This document shows, piece after piece, positions 22,101-34,224 of a DNA stretch of 64,000 nucleotides. A model generated the notes under the pieces. It was given only the letters and a program-made list of their open reading frames with translations, searched no databases and was not told where the DNA came from. A program made the position numbers and the translations under genes. Position 1 is the first letter of the stretch, and each line of letters starts with the position of its first letter. The DNA is from Trichosphaerium sp. ATCC 40318 (Eukaryota; Discosea; Flabellinia; Trichosidae), in the NCBI GenBank assembly GCA_038496445.1, contig JALMLS010000344.1:62001-126000 (forward strand), read 5' to 3'.

Positions 22101-25100
22101 TATAGTTAACTCTTTTAATACAGGATTTATAGAAATCAAACACTTCTCCTGACTACAAGACGTTCATTAGAACAGATGGAAAATTAAAAAAAGCAGTTAA
22201 AAGTGAGTTTGTAATCAAAGCAAACTTACTTGGCGGTATTATTTGAACTTCCCCGGATAAGAGCCCGAGACTTCCACACATGACATAGGTGTTCATAAGC
22301 ATAAAGTAATCGGCTAAGCAACTAAATATAGTGTCAGATAAAGAATGAAACACAAATTAACATACTCTGTGGAACAAATTTTCTGGCAATGCAACGCGAT
22401 CCCTTGTAGATCTGAAACGATATAAACGGACTATTCTTGATTCTGCTGCATCGATTTCTTCCACATGTGACCAAAGAAGACTCGGTACAAAACTGTGGTG
22501 AATGTCTAAATAAAAAGTATAAACTAACGAATGAGATGTAGAAGTAAAGGGTACCTTTACAAACTTCTACTAGACCAAATTTTTCGAACATGCGAATCAA
22601 GTGAACGTGAATAGATGGAGGATATATGTTTTTATCCCATACAGAACGCAGGTTTTCATGTGGTAAAAGGGCATTGCCTTTTTGGTACATGAATAAACAG
22701 AACACTTTAATAAATTTGTTTTGGGCGTACTGATAAAAATATCTTTTCCAAGGCTTGTAATCACGTCCATTGAGTTATTCTACGGTAATATTAAGAAAAC
22801 ACCTTAAACTTAGTAAATTTAAACCAAATCATACCAGCCACTCTCTATCAAGTACGATCAAGTCACGCAGTTTATCCTAAAACAAAATTAGGAATATTTC
22901 AAGAATATTGAACAAAGAGGTCTTTTTTTGTCTCAGTGGAGCTTACAAGATCGAACCAAATGATGATACCAATACCATGAAGGAATCTAGCTATATCTGC
23001 TACATAAGCAGTTGGTACAACTTGAAAAGCAATAAACTCATCCCAAGTAAGAAAAGGTTTTTCCTTTTTTTTTTCATGAAGTTTCTGAGCCAACTCTCGA
23101 TAATGGTGCTTAACCATAAAGTGTTTGTTATCATAAGTCAATTCAGGTGATGATTTCCTTCCTCTTGATCTTCTAGGTCCTTGTGGTACTGATTTTGACA
23201 CGTTAACATATTTCTCCTTTACAACGTCCAATATCGCTTCTTGAAGCGCTTGGTCTTTGAAGCAGACTGTTAGCTCAAAAGTTTGTTGTCTCTAAAAAAG
23301 TAGCTTTCCGTACTAGAAATTTCGCCATCTTCTTTGCTGACATAGACAAATTTGGGATTGTGCTTATCTGGATCTCCAGCAGGAGTATACATTTCAATAC
23401 CTAATAGATATAAAAAAAACTAAACAAACAACTTTTTGCTTCCTAAGCGTACGTCTCCGTCTAGGTACTGTTCCTTTATTTGGAAAAGCAAAACTCTCTT
23501 TTTCTTCTTGAATGATTATTGGTATCATGTACGTTTTAGGAAGTTCTGATTCATGCCTATCTTTCAAATAAGCCTTTTTTTTTTTTTTTTCGATTTCATT
23601 CGATATGTTCATTTTAAACTAACGCACGTGTTTGATGGCATGAAAGAAACCGGAGAAGATGATATACGATCAAGCCATTTTCGAAGTCGATCACAAAAAG
23701 CCACATTATCTTTTGTCTCTTGAGGTGTGAAAGCATACAAATAGACTGTTGCTCCACCCAAGAAATACCGATACGCCTCCTTTGACTGAAAGGCAATTAA
23801 TATAAATGCTTACCAAAGTGTTTCTAATCTCTACGCGTACGTCTATTAACAAGTTAATACACAGGAAATAAAGTAAAGGAGAATCCCGTACAAGTTGAGG
23901 TAATATCACAAACAGTAAAATTAAATCCTTCCCAAGTTACATGAGTTATATCTACGCCTGCAACCTCTTCGTCTATATGGCGGTAATCACTAGCACGTAT
24001 ACAATTCATTATATGGGTAGTATCAGCCTAATAATATGAGCACAAAGAATCAAGGAAAAAAACGGAAACAAATAAGAAAATGAAAAGATAACTTCTAAAG
24101 AACGTACGTCTTCACCGCCAATAAGAACTACCCGGAAATGTTTCCATGGTGATTCCAGACTCATACTTTTTGTTCTTTTTGAACTGCTGTATACGAGTAT
24201 TATATTATAATTACATCACGTGATAAAACTCGATACGAGAAAAAAAGCCGTACAATGCTCTCTTGGTTTTAGATGAAGAAATGAGTACTGTTTTAATGTT
24301 CAATTCGTCGGATATGCAACCAGGATGAAGCGTATTCCCTTGAAGATCTAAATGCTTCAAGTTAGGCATACGCTCTAAACTTGCAAGTAAATCCAATGGT
24401 AAACGGTCCATGGCATTGTTACTCAGATTAAGAGATGTCACTGACGAACTCAGCCTTAAGATTTCATTAGAGAGGCAAATCTGATATCACCTTAAACGTT
24501 TGTACCTATGTAATGGAAAGTATCGCATTAAGCCATTAGACAAGTCAAGAGAAACTGAAGCTAAACAAATAAACAAATAAGTTTTTAAGAATCATATCAT
24601 TGTTAAAACTTCTTTTTTGAGCCTACACGCATCACTCGTAACAGCTTCTAACCAAGTGGCTACTTCATCACATTTAAATTTTTTGGCTCGTCCCCAAGCG
24701 TCCTAAGTGGTACTTAACAACAAAAGACCATTGCTTGGCTTGTCTTGTACACGTGTTGCGTTTGCTAAAATATCCACTTTTTCATCCAGTAGTCTGCCAA
24801 CAAGTGCGATATGATTCTCTCCAACACTTGACAACAAAAGTCCACGCATAAGCCTCGTCTATTGTCAACAACCAATGAGTATAAACCAGTATTCCAGCAA
24901 CTATACGTTTTTTAACACGTACGTCTATTTCAACTAAATTTGCTGTTGAAAAAATCTTGTTATTGAAGCACATGCGTTGTATTTTTGTTACCTAAAACCG
25001 GTAAGTTAAGAAAATCTAAGTTTTGCCGGACACAAAAATGTCTTACGTTTTCATGTTCTATCCTTTTTGGTAGCCTTCCAAGGCTTGTCAAAGTCGTTGA

Positions 25101-27359
25101 AAATCTCACTTGTTCGCATATACTTTTAAAGCAATCTTTAGGTAGATCACAGTCTCCAATATTCATTTTAACAAGTGAATTACTGTTAGTTATCAACATC
25201 GATATTGCTTCAATATCCTCACACGAGTTAGAATCAATTACACTAACGTTCCGGATCAAAAAAAATTTTAAAAGGAAAAACGAAAAGATAGGTACAAGAT
25301 TGCTTAATTTCCACTTAAGTATGCCTAGTTCTTTCAAAGATGTAGAAGCTCTCAATAGCCTTATAACATCTTCTGATTGTCCAGCACTTCTACCAATATC
25401 CAAAACTCTCAACGAGTTATTCTGTTCGAGCAAAGAAGCCAAATAGTTTACTCCTTTTGAAGTTATGTCATTTGTTTCCTAACAACTTGCTTAGTCTCAG
25501 ACATTCCTATAATTTCGCAATCCGTACAAGGTCAAGCTTCTTTAGTGTATTGTTATGTTGTAGATTCGTAGTTATAGCTTCTACTCCTTCACTCTGAGCG
25601 TTGTTTCGAGCAAGATTAAGTTCTTTAAGAACAGTATTTCTTACTAGTCCTTTCGATAGTTCTGCCACGCCTAGCTTTCTAGTTAATCAATAATCGTGTT
25701 TAATGTGAAACTATGTACCTTTTGGACCTAGCTCGCAATTTGATACGTCCAGATGAGTCAAGGATGAGCTGACTTTCAGAAATTCTGCCAAATGTTTTGC
25801 TGCCTGTTGAATGTTGTTAAAAAGTGCTAGCAAAGTTTCACAAACCTTGCAACTCAGTATATTACTAGACAGAGTTAATATTCTTAGTCGCTCCCTAGAT
25901 ATATTTGATAAGCTATCAAAGAATGTAGGTTCATCCAATCCAGTATCATCGAGGTGGAGAGCGCTGCAAAAAAAATGTTAAAAAATTGTTGTGTTTAAAC
26001 GCGAGAAAGGTTACGTTAAAGATGTGTTCTTTTCCAGTGCAAGTATAATATGTTTTACGCCTATATTACCCCCTTCATTCTTTGATAGATTCAACTCTCT
26101 TAGAGTGTAATTTCTAGGAAACAAAGTCGCCAGCCCGGAGAATCCGCGTACAATGTTAGTGTTCGAAATATCAAGAACTTGAAGGCAAGTATTTTCTTGC
26201 AATCCCTACGCAATTCAGTAAGTTTAAGGTATCACAAACTACTTCTAACAGTTGATATCATTATGCCACCTTCATTATCGAGGTTTCCACTGACTTTTAG
26301 CTCAGTCAGTGAGGCGAAGGGTAAGCATTCTGAGAATATTTTAATGCATTCTTCATTGTTAAAGTAGCCAATATTTAAAGTTGCCAAAGACTTGTTTTTC
26401 TGCAACGCGTTTGCGAGTTTTGTCACTGAATTTTTATCTAATGTATTGTTTTCAACGTTGAGGTTACTGAGCGTTGTATTCAGACCAACTGCATCGAAGA
26501 CAGCACCAATATCATCAATACTAAAAAAAGAAACAACGTCAACATCTAAAAAAAGAAGTTTTGTTCTTGATCTCACGTGTTTGTCTTTCTTTTTGTATTC
26601 GAAGATATGTCTATGCTTGTAAGAGATATAGTATGTGATAGTACATGTGTAAGAAGCTTTGCATTCCCACAGAGATGAGATTTTCTCAAATTTAATGTTT
26701 CTAGAGTTGGTAATGCTCCAAAAAACGAAAATAGCTCCAACACCAACTACCAAGTTAATAAAAGTGAACAAAAATAGTTTTTTAAGTACCTGACTAGTAC
26801 CAGCACTAGCAGTATCGAGCGATTGATCAAGCGTGACGAATGACAAGTCGATACATGTTAGCCAAGTAACTGTTTTTTGTATTTTCGAAATAAAACCGCT
26901 CAAAGACGGTAGAGTTATCTTCAATCTATCCAAAAGTAACTCTTTGACATCACTGGCCTAATGATTGTAAGTAGGAGTAATCAGTGTACAATGAGCCAGG
27001 CATTACTTCATAAATGTGCTCTGATAGCCACTCTATAATGTCAGAATCACCCGCTGCTTTGTTCGTGCGCAGAAAATCGAAAAAAGCCTGAACAAGAAGT
27101 ATCAGCGATTAACGCTACTCGGAAGCATTACCTTCTCAAGTTTACAACAATGGTGGGTAGCATTTGGTCCAAAAAGCCTATCACGTGATTTTAATAAAAA
27201 CCATAAAAATACAACCATAGAATCTCAACTGGTACGCACTTGACTTTGTGTTGGCACTCTCTAACTGAAAAGGAGTACCCTAAAAACGTTATTATTTTTA
27301 TAGTTCCCTCTAGAGTTTTATATGGTACCTCGCCGGTAACTCCAACGTAACCTCCTCAT
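19157..27359 (-). CDS. ROCO family protein: LRR - Roc - COR - TKL kinase - WD40
   Basis: The start is ATG 27359 (MRRLRWSYRRG). Domains follow in minus-strand order. Leucine-rich repeats lie at about 26900-24210 (LNVENNTLDKNSVTKLANAL, LRELNLSKNEGG, THLDVSNCELGPKG). The Roc GTPase-like domain is at 24165-23400 (FRVVLIGGEDADTT). COR is at 23230-22150 (ADIARFLHGIGIIIWFD, KLRDLIVLDREWL, PHENLRSVWDKNIYPPS). The kinase is at 21745-20640: GEGGFGKVYKA, ATP lysine in IAVKELK, HRDLRSPNVF, VGDFGLATQ, WQAPELL. A WD40 tail lies at 20290-19157 (GGIWTGCYDGRLVILSS, IITADRDGCIYVWKYK). The stop is TAA 19157-19159. This matches the amoebozoan/LRRK-like arrangement: a membrane-associated Ser/Thr kinase controlled by its GTPase-like module. 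The kinase looks active, while the Roc P-loop is degenerate. It is the largest gene in the window, on the order of 2,000 residues in many exons. Confidence 0.85.
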
Positions 27360-27790
27360 ACAACTAATGTTTTGAGGGCGATAATGGGCTGTGAATTGAA
27401 ATAAGCTCAAAGAACAGGGTGGACCGGTTTTAGTTTATGACCAAAACTAGACGTAGTACTATAGGGGAATTGTTGTCTGGTGAAGGAAGTATTACATCGA
27501 TAACATTAGGTAAATAGAAACAAGGAAAGTGTTAGGTTTAGCAAGTTGTGTTTATTTAATGTTACTTTTATCACAAATACGTCATATCATACTGGTTTTC
27601 GTGTGAACGATAGTGATCGCTATTGCTGTTCTGTGGTTATGTGTACTACTCTAGATCCTTCTATAGAAGGTGCCATCATAGCTTTAAAAAAAAGTACATT
27701 AGCTTGTACACAAATATGCTTGATGTACCTCATAACCTTCAAGTAGCCACTGAGTACATTGTAAAAGCCAAGTAAGATGAGTAAGTTATA
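27360..27790. other. Intergenic, no gene seen
   Basis: The 431 bp lie between the ROCO start and the stop of the next minus-strand gene. A 66-codon plus frame at 27546-27746 has no motif. The interval must hold the ROCO promoter. Confidence 0.4.
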
Positions 27791-28420
27791 TCACGTGCTC
27801 CCATAAGGATATCGTGAAAATGAGTTTAGTGTACTTTTGGCTAGCTGTTTTGAATTTAGTTGAAAAGGCAGGTCAATTCCAGCTGTAGTTTGGATGAAGT
27901 AACGTGACGAATCTAGGGAAACATTTAAAGATCCCTGAGCCTCCATCACCAGCTATTTGTTCCTTGGATAGCGTACCAATTTACCGTTGCCAATTAAACA
28001 CAAATCTAACTCAGGTAGAAATCTTGATTTGTTCAAAAAAGCAGTACTTACATCCAGCGGATTTGTCAATTGCAGTTTGTCTTTTAACTCTGTCAAATAC
28101 TGAAATTGATTTGATGTATTCCACCAAAATCCAGATTGATGTTTGAACCTTGGCTCGCTGTTTTGCAAGTTAGGTCAAAAAAACCAAGAATAAAATGTCA
28201 CCTTTTTTGAAAATTTAAAGGTTCCTCTCCGTACTTATCATCCCACTCAAATTCAGGATATATGGAATCTGAGCATGCTCAATATGGATGCTGGTACCCC
28301 ATGAGACATCAATAATTCTATTGATATACCAAACCAATCATCAAGAGTTGTGAAATACAATTTTTCACCAGTCCTTTCAACATGCTCGCGCTTATCTCCG
28401 ATCACGTGACTAGACAACAT
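27791..28420 (-). CDS. Unknown small protein, four to five exons
   Basis: ATG 28420 gives MLSSHVIGDKREHVERTGEK LYFTTLDDWF. An intron (GTATAT...TTGAG) is followed by DSIYPEFEWDDKYGEEPL and HQSGFWWNTSNQFQYLTELK. Later exons read LDLCLIGNGKL and LNVSLDSSRYFIQ, ending YPYGST at TGA (27791-27793). The protein is about 155 residues, Trp/Tyr/Phe-rich in the middle, with a beta-like C-terminal half. Every join keeps one frame, which supports a real gene. No family is recognised. Confidence 0.55.
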
Positions 28421-28568
28421 TCGAGCGTCAGGTTGGTTTTGTAACTTATAACGTTAGATTGAAGATAAAAAAACAAAGATGCTATACCCATTGTTTACCG
28501 GGCGAAATGCACAAAAAACGGGTTCAACGATTTTCAACATAACGGCCGATCTAACAGCGATAGACAGT

Positions 28569-29438
28569 ATGGCCTATCAATACCCTACTAATTACCAACA
28601 GGGTTACAACCCTGGCGCATACGCTGCGCAACCCCAATACCAGTACGGTGGTCAACAACCAATGTACCCACAGGGCCAGCCAATGGCCCAACCGATGGGT
28701 CAGCCAGGTTATGGGGGATACCCAGGTATTTAGAAAACCACAACTTTCTAAACGCTTATTATTTAACCAGGTGGAGCGCCTATGCATCATCAAGGAGCAC
28801 CAGGTGGACCTATGGGCGCGCCAAGTCCTTACGGCAACCAAAACCAACGTACGTTCATTTATTTTAACTACGCTAATTTATTGTAGACGTTAAAATGACA
28901 GTTGGTGGTACGCACGCCAAAATTAAAAATTCAGTTGTGTTTCACAAGTTTTGTCGTTAAATACATCCAAAAACGCAAAACCATCTTGCCTTGTTGCCCA
29001 ATGCGTTAGAAAATTTTGTTTAACACATTTTCAGGTCATGGTGGTAACATGAAAGGCGGAAAAGGCTATGGTAACAAAGGCTACGGTGGCAGCTACGGAG
29101 GTTCGTTAAAACTATTTATAGTGAAGCTACAACTCGAATTTTGAGATTTTCTGGTTTTTTTTTCTTCTGTGAACGCAGTGCCTCAACAGCGGCCTGACAC
29201 CGTTGTAGGTAACAAATACGGCCGTGGATATGGCGGCGGCTATGGACATGGCGTACAACATGTATCTGTTAAGCGTAAGGGCTACAAACAAAAGAAATTT
29301 AAAGGCGGAAAGAAGTTTAAAGGTGGAAAGAAGTTCAAGGGTGGAAAATACAAAGCCAAGAAATTCAAAGGCGGCAAGAAGTTCAAGGGTGGAAAGAAAT
29401 TCAAGGGTCGTAAGTACAAGGGAAAATTCAAGTGGTAA
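28569..29438 (+). CDS. Gln/Gly/Tyr-rich protein with a KFKGG-repeat basic tail
   Basis: ATG 28569 begins MAYQYPTNYQQGYNPGAYAA, a prion-like Tyr/Gln/Pro/Gly domain with QPMYPQGQPMAQPMG repeats. Introns follow at about 28726-28770, 28849-29033 and 29101-29178. A Gly-rich spacer (GGKGYGNKGYGGSYG) leads to a very basic tail made of KKFKGG units (29290-29435) ending KGKFKW and stop. The protein is about 175 residues with no folded domain. The N-terminal XYPPX-like part resembles annexin or adhesive-protein tails, and the Lys/Phe/Gly tail could bind nucleic acid, polyanions or membranes. Nuclear/nucleolar RNA binding and an adhesive or cell-wall coating role are both possible; neither can be chosen from sequence. 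Confidence 0.75.
29296..29435 (+). repeat. 18-bp tandem repeats encoding KKFKGG
   Basis: The units AAGAARTTYAARGGYGGM run almost without break, varying mostly at third codon positions. Purifying selection on the peptide after duplication would produce this pattern. Confidence 0.85.
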
Positions 29439-29636
29439 ATGTACTTTACAAGTTAAACGTCACAAAGCACGTAACATAATCAAAGACGTTAAAATAAAAC
29501 TGAAAAAATGCTGGCCAAGTCGGGTCAAAATTTAACAATTACAAACGCAGTCTTCAGAGTCAGAGCCATTACGTAATGAGTATGTTGTTTTCTTAAACTC
29601 ACTTTTGTTCTCAAACTAACCTACAGTCTTGCTGTG

Positions 29637-29946
29637 ATGCCCTGTGCGTATAGTTGAGTGTCACGCAAGCTGCAGAGTTGAGAAATAGTACTAACAGCAT
29701 GAAATGGTCTAATAGAACTTAGGTGATTCAGAGGAAGAACCTCTGGAGCCTACTACGCCACCTACGCCTAAAAAGCGTATTGAAAGCGTAATTCACTACC
29801 AAAAAAATATATGGTCGTTTGGAGCGAAGCTTTTGGTTGGTTTTGGAGGTGCGTTAGCACTGCTTGTGTTAATTGTACCCCCATACAGAGAATTAGCCGA
29901 ACGGTTTCTAGATTACTTGTTTCCACTCCCTGTCGAAACATTTTAG
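29637..29946 (+). CDS. Small single-pass membrane protein
   Basis: The 3' exon is clear: an acidic then Pro/Thr-rich start (DSEEEPLEPTTPPTPKKRIE) followed by a hydrophobic helix (LLVGFGGALALLVLIV) and a short tail ending FPLPVETF at TAG 29944-29946. The first exon is chosen as ATG 29637 (MPCAYS) with a GTTGAG donor, which joins in frame. Other upstream starts are possible. The protein has about 80 residues, in the style of a tail-anchored or small ER/mitochondrial membrane protein. No family recognised. Confidence 0.45.
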
Positions 29947-30132
29947 TAACCGTAGCATACTTGGGCCCTTCAGAAAAACAAAATGTCAATTAGTACAAAA
30001 ATTGGTTGTAACTAGTTACGCCCATTGTAAATAATACAACGCCATGTTCCTTCTTACTGTTTTTGCACTTCCTTATAAACTTGTTACTTATCACTCGCGC
30101 AAAGGGGAACTTACACAACGCTACAAGTCCTA

Positions 30133-32190
30133 ATGGCAGAAAATTCCAACTCTGAACCAGTGAAGAAGGATAACAATGCGTTACGCCAACTCATTTTGGC
30201 TGTACAGCGAAATACAACACTTACCCCTAGGGAAAAGGCCAGAAAGATACAAGTACCGACAAGCGTAGTACTACACATTTATTAATGTAATTCTCTACAG
30301 GATTTAATGACGGCGTCCTATCGTGCCTCTGCACAAGATAGTAGCCATGGCAACGCACAAAAACCTCCTTCAGTCTCAATGCGGGTAAGTAACGTTTTTC
30401 GGAGCTATACACGACGTAACTGCTTGTGGCATTGCTTAGGCGTGTTATTTCAGCACCTGTCTTTTTCTCTGAGATTGTTGTACAACACCACTAACTACCT
30501 GAAAGGATGATGGCGAAATGGGTTGTAGCCATTATTATCGCGGTTGTATGATAAAAGCGAATTGCTGTGGCAGCTTTTACCCATGTCGCTTCTGTCATGA
30601 CGCGGATCAAGACCACAAGATAGACAGGTACGCTATAAACCTATTCTTGTTTTGGGCAAATTCTTCCCAGCAGCGCATCCCTTAATACACCCACAATAAC
30701 TCGCCTTACGCCATGCCTTACATAAAACATCGTAACGTAACGTTTACGCCACCATTGAAAAAACGGCGAATATTATCTGTATTTTCTTTATTGTTCAATA
30801 ACTCACCTCGTTTACGCCTAGATATGCGACAAAGGAGATGTTTTGCTTTTATTGCAAGCGTACAGGTAAATTCCCGAAAAGCCAACGAAAACTTTGTGTT
30901 TACGCCCGTTTTTTCTTTAAAGGACCTATTGCGAAGGAGTGTGTACATTGTAAACAAGTTTTGGCTTCATATTACTGCCCTACGTGTAAATTTCATGATA
31001 ATACACCAGGAAAGAATATCTATCATTGTGATCAGTGCGGCTTGTGTCGTGTCGGTAAGTATTCTCATAACTGCTCTTTTTACTTTTTATTGTGTAATTT
31101 GGGTGTATAGGAAAAGGATTAGGTATAGATTTTAAGCACTGTAATTCTTGTGGAACTTGTATAGACATCTCGTGCGTTTTGTTAATTTTCTTTGATGCTT
31201 TTTTTTTTTGCTTTTTTTTTTGGCGTTTATTTTCTGCTCTACCTCTGAAGAGGCCTAACTTTTAATGTTGTAGTATTTTTTATAATCATAAGTGTATTGA
31301 AAGAAACATGAAGTCAAACTGCCCTGTCTGTACTGAATTTCTATTTACATCTGTTAAACCAGTGTCTATTCTAAATTGTGGACATATGATGCATGTTCAC
31401 TGCTTGAAGGAGTACCAACGAGTAAACTATACGTGTCCTATTTGTAATAAGTCTATGTGGTACGTCAGAGCGGATTTTTTGTTGCTGTGCATTTTAAAAA
31501 CATCGTTTATTAATGTAACACTCAAACAAGGTTTTTCTTTTCGTTTGTTGATTGCCAGGAAAATCTCATTATTTTCTCACTATTTTTTTTTTCGAACCTC
31601 TCGAGTCTCTTTGTTGTCAGCTTTGTTTTATTTTTATCGTATTGTTTTTTGAAGTGGTTTTTCTCTTTCTTTGCTTATGTTTAAATAGTGATATGTCAAG
31701 CCAATGGGTTCAACAAGAATTTTTAATTAAAATGCATCAAATGCCTGAAGAGTTTGCAGATACAACTGTTTGTATAATGTGTAATGATTGTAATGTAAAG
31801 GCTACTGTGCCTTATCACTTTGTTGGACATAAATGTGCTAAATGTGGTGGGTTTAACACACGAGTACTAGAGCGGTTTAACATGCCACCACCAGAAGTTT
31901 TTATGGTACGTTTCCCATTCGTTTTGTCTGTTAAGATATATTCTGTTTAACGTATGCTTGTGTGTACTCATATTTATAAACAGGGTTCAGTCCAACAGTT
32001 TAATCAAGATGTACATAATGGAGGCACACCTGGAAGTGCGTGGAACAGAAAAACTGTTGTCTTTTTTTCGTATAAAATTTACGCGTTCTAACTTTGCTGT
32101 TAAGTGCTTATGGATCTCGAACCTGATGTTGACGAGGAGGACGAATCTGATGAAGATGAATTCGAAGCCATGATTGACGAGGATGAATAA
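30133..32190 (+). CDS. CHY-zinc-finger / RING E3 ubiquitin ligase, RCHY1 (Pirh2)-like
   Basis: ATG 30133 gives MAENSNSEPVKKDNNALRQL. After two introns a CHY finger reads GCSHYYRGC, CCGSFYPCRFCHD (30520-30630) and CVHCKQVLASYYCPTCK. A CTCHY segment follows (YHCDQCGLCRVGK, HCNSCGTCIDI). A RING-H2 finger follows: CPVC, CGHMMHVHC and CPIC. The last domain is a zinc ribbon (CNDCNVKA ... CAKCGG). The final exon is an acidic tail (DEEDESDEDEFEAMIDEDE), with TAA ending at 32190. All metal ligands are present, so an active ubiquitin ligase is expected. In animals and plants such proteins degrade p53-like factors, transcription factors or iron regulators; the substrate here is unknown. The acidic tail is an addition to the usual architecture. 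Confidence 0.9.
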
Positions 32191-32579
32191 ATAAATGACT
32201 TGTAGAATAATAGCTGTTTTTGTTGCTTTCCACCACAATTCACACGGAATTCTTTAATCTAATGGTATATAGTGTAACTAATGCTTATAATACCTAAGAC
32301 CCCGAATAATACAAAGCCACCAACTGGTGACCATCACGAGATTCATAAAGGCGTTAGACTTATTTTTTTTGTGCAAAATCAATCAGGCGCTTTGCCGAAT
32401 GCTCTGGTTGTCGATAAAAATGCAAGCTTCTAGACTTTCAATCAGTAAGTAATATAGTGCCACTGAAGGTCATACGAGAAAGGTAATGGACTTTTAGAGT
32501 CACAAAAAGGAGCATGCATCATATAATTTATTTACATTTCTAAAGTACAAGTTTTGGTATTTTTTTGCTGTTGGTAAAC
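32191..32579. other. Convergent intergenic region
   Basis: This lies between two 3' ends. Nothing coding is seen. AATAAATAAATGA just after the CHY/RING stop is a plausible polyadenylation context. Confidence 0.4.
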
Positions 32580-33209
32580 TCAGTCGTTGTCAATAGGTTC
32601 TACTGACCCATAGTGGATTTCGTGTACGTGTGATAAGTATATTGTTTTTTCATGCGGAGCTCTTTGTGGATCAATCACAAGCGGTTCTTTACTTGCAGAA
32701 GAGAATATTACAATCCTACATCTGAACATTTCTGCAAAAGAGAACAATGTTAGTTGATCTCCCCAAGTTCCATCCTTCGCCATATAATCGCAATATTTTT
32801 TCCATGACGAATGACGATCTCTTTCCAAAAAGTGCTTTAGTTTAGCTCCATTTGGTAGCACGTGATTTGAGTTTTTCCTCATCCAATTTGTAATAATCTC
32901 TCTAAGTTTACCATGTAATTCCTTGTCATCCCAAACTTGATCACACAGAGCAGAGAATTGACAGTTTCCATCTGCTTCGATTTTTGTTCTAGGTCTCATG
33001 TAATAACACTTTAATCGATCTTGAAGTGTTTTTTCTTTTTGTTGGTACGGTGTAAGACGTTCGAATTGTGGTTCTGTATCGTATTCTTCATCATCTGAGT
33101 CGTTTATCTTTGGTCCGAGTGAAAAGACCTTAAAGTCATCGAATTCATCCCAAAAACTTGTAGGGGTTGTTTGATGCGTATGGGGAAAGAAAAAATTGTG
33201 TAATAGCAT
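32580..33209 (-). CDS. OTU-family cysteine protease (deubiquitinase)
   Basis: This is an uninterrupted frame of 209 codons from ATG 33209 to the stop at 32580, one of the few intronless genes here. After an acidic N-terminal region, the catalytic core shows EADGNCQFSAL (Asp and nucleophile Cys of the OTU D-G-N-C motif) and, near the C-terminus, the histidine motif HEIHYGSVEP. Between them lie helices with LHGKLREIITNWM and GTWGDQLTLFSFAEMF, the latter matching the W-G-x2-x-L segment common to plant/fungal OTU proteins. It removes ubiquitin chains; linkage preference cannot be read from the sequence. The length is normal for a compact OTU enzyme. Confidence 0.9.
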   Translation of the reverse strand: MLLHNFFFPHTHQTTPTSFWDEFDDFKVFSLGPKINDSDDEEYDTEPQFERLTPYQQKEKTLQDRLKCYYMRPRTKIEADGNCQFSALCDQVWDDKELHGKLREIITNWMRKNSNHVLPNGAKLKHFLERDRHSSWKKYCDYMAKDGTWGDQLTLFSFAEMFRCRIVIFSSASKEPLVIDPQRAPHEKTIYLSHVHEIHYGSVEPIDND

Positions 33210-34224
33210 AGTTTTGTTGTATCTTTCGTAGTGACGTTAAAAAAGTGTGCCGAAAAACTGTGAAATTCCACTCAAAGAATGGAATACTCAATGACTTTTT
33301 TCTGTTGATTTTCAAAAAAAACTGTTCTAAATTGTTGTTAAGGTTATCAGATGTTCGTTACAACAAAACCGAAATTGCTGTTCGAAAAAATTTATGGAGT
33401 TTCTGTGAAATCTCAAATAAATTTCATTTCGAACGACAATCCTTTTGCAAGTAGCTAAGCCTGCAAGTAGATAGTTAACGGATTCTACTACTATATCAGG
33501 GCGCATTACTGATTCCGTTATTGTAGCTTAGTGCCAGCTGACAAAGCTTCACGATGGGTTGGAATACTCTGCAAACAGCCTTCTAGAAATAACAGCACCA
33601 GAACATGCTATACCACGAAAGTGTTTGAGAACCTCTCACACTAAAGCTTGCGTAGCGAGTAACACTAACTTAGATTGCACAAACCCAAAAATATCACAAG
33701 TTGGGTAGAATCTGTTGATCAACTTTATGAGCAAAAAAGAGCAATTTGGAAATTCCGTTTTGGCCAAAATTAGATCATATGTCTTTATACAGACTACTCG
33801 CAACAACTTTTGTTCGGCAGTATTTAAATGTCGTGTAGTTGTTGTAGTTTCTTGATATTACGAGGTACGCTTACGCGCAATCCCAATAGTTGCACTCGTT
33901 TAAAGGCTATAAAGGAATCGACAGAAAAAGCGCCAAATTAGTTTTTTTTAGCGCGGTTCGCTACAAAACGTAGTTCGCGTAGTCTCCTGCATTGTATACG
34001 TTTTACGCTGTTTTCACGCGACAAATGACATTCTTAATTTAAATACTTGATTTTGTCATTCTTTCTCAAGAATTGTTCAAATCGCTACAAATAGTTGTGT
34101 TAGGAACCACACTGCGTGTTTGAGTAAGACTTAAAAATAAAACCGAGAAACTCGTGAAGCAAAAACTACACGAGTTTCAAAAACTCATAAACCATCTACT
34201 CGAACCAACTAAACCACACCTCCA
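33210..34224. other. 1-kb intergenic region
   Basis: No gene is recognised. Part (33960-34020) is locally GC-richer with GCG/CGC words. The last 80 bp contain a perfect hairpin listed separately. It is presumably the promoter and 5' leader of the downstream gene plus the OTU promoter. Confidence 0.4.
34147..34178 (+). other. 10-bp perfect inverted repeat in a 5' leader
   Basis: GAAACTCGTG (34147-34156) and its reverse complement CACGAGTTTC (34169-34178) are separated by 12 nt and lie 47 bp before ATG 34225. It could form an RNA hairpin in the leader or be a protein-binding palindrome. Confidence 0.5.

Noticed and set aside
31308-31652. RING exon apparently continuing into a Phe-rich tail
   Set aside because: After the CPICNKSM motif the frame runs into a T-rich intron; the real chain continues at about 31690 with the zinc ribbon.
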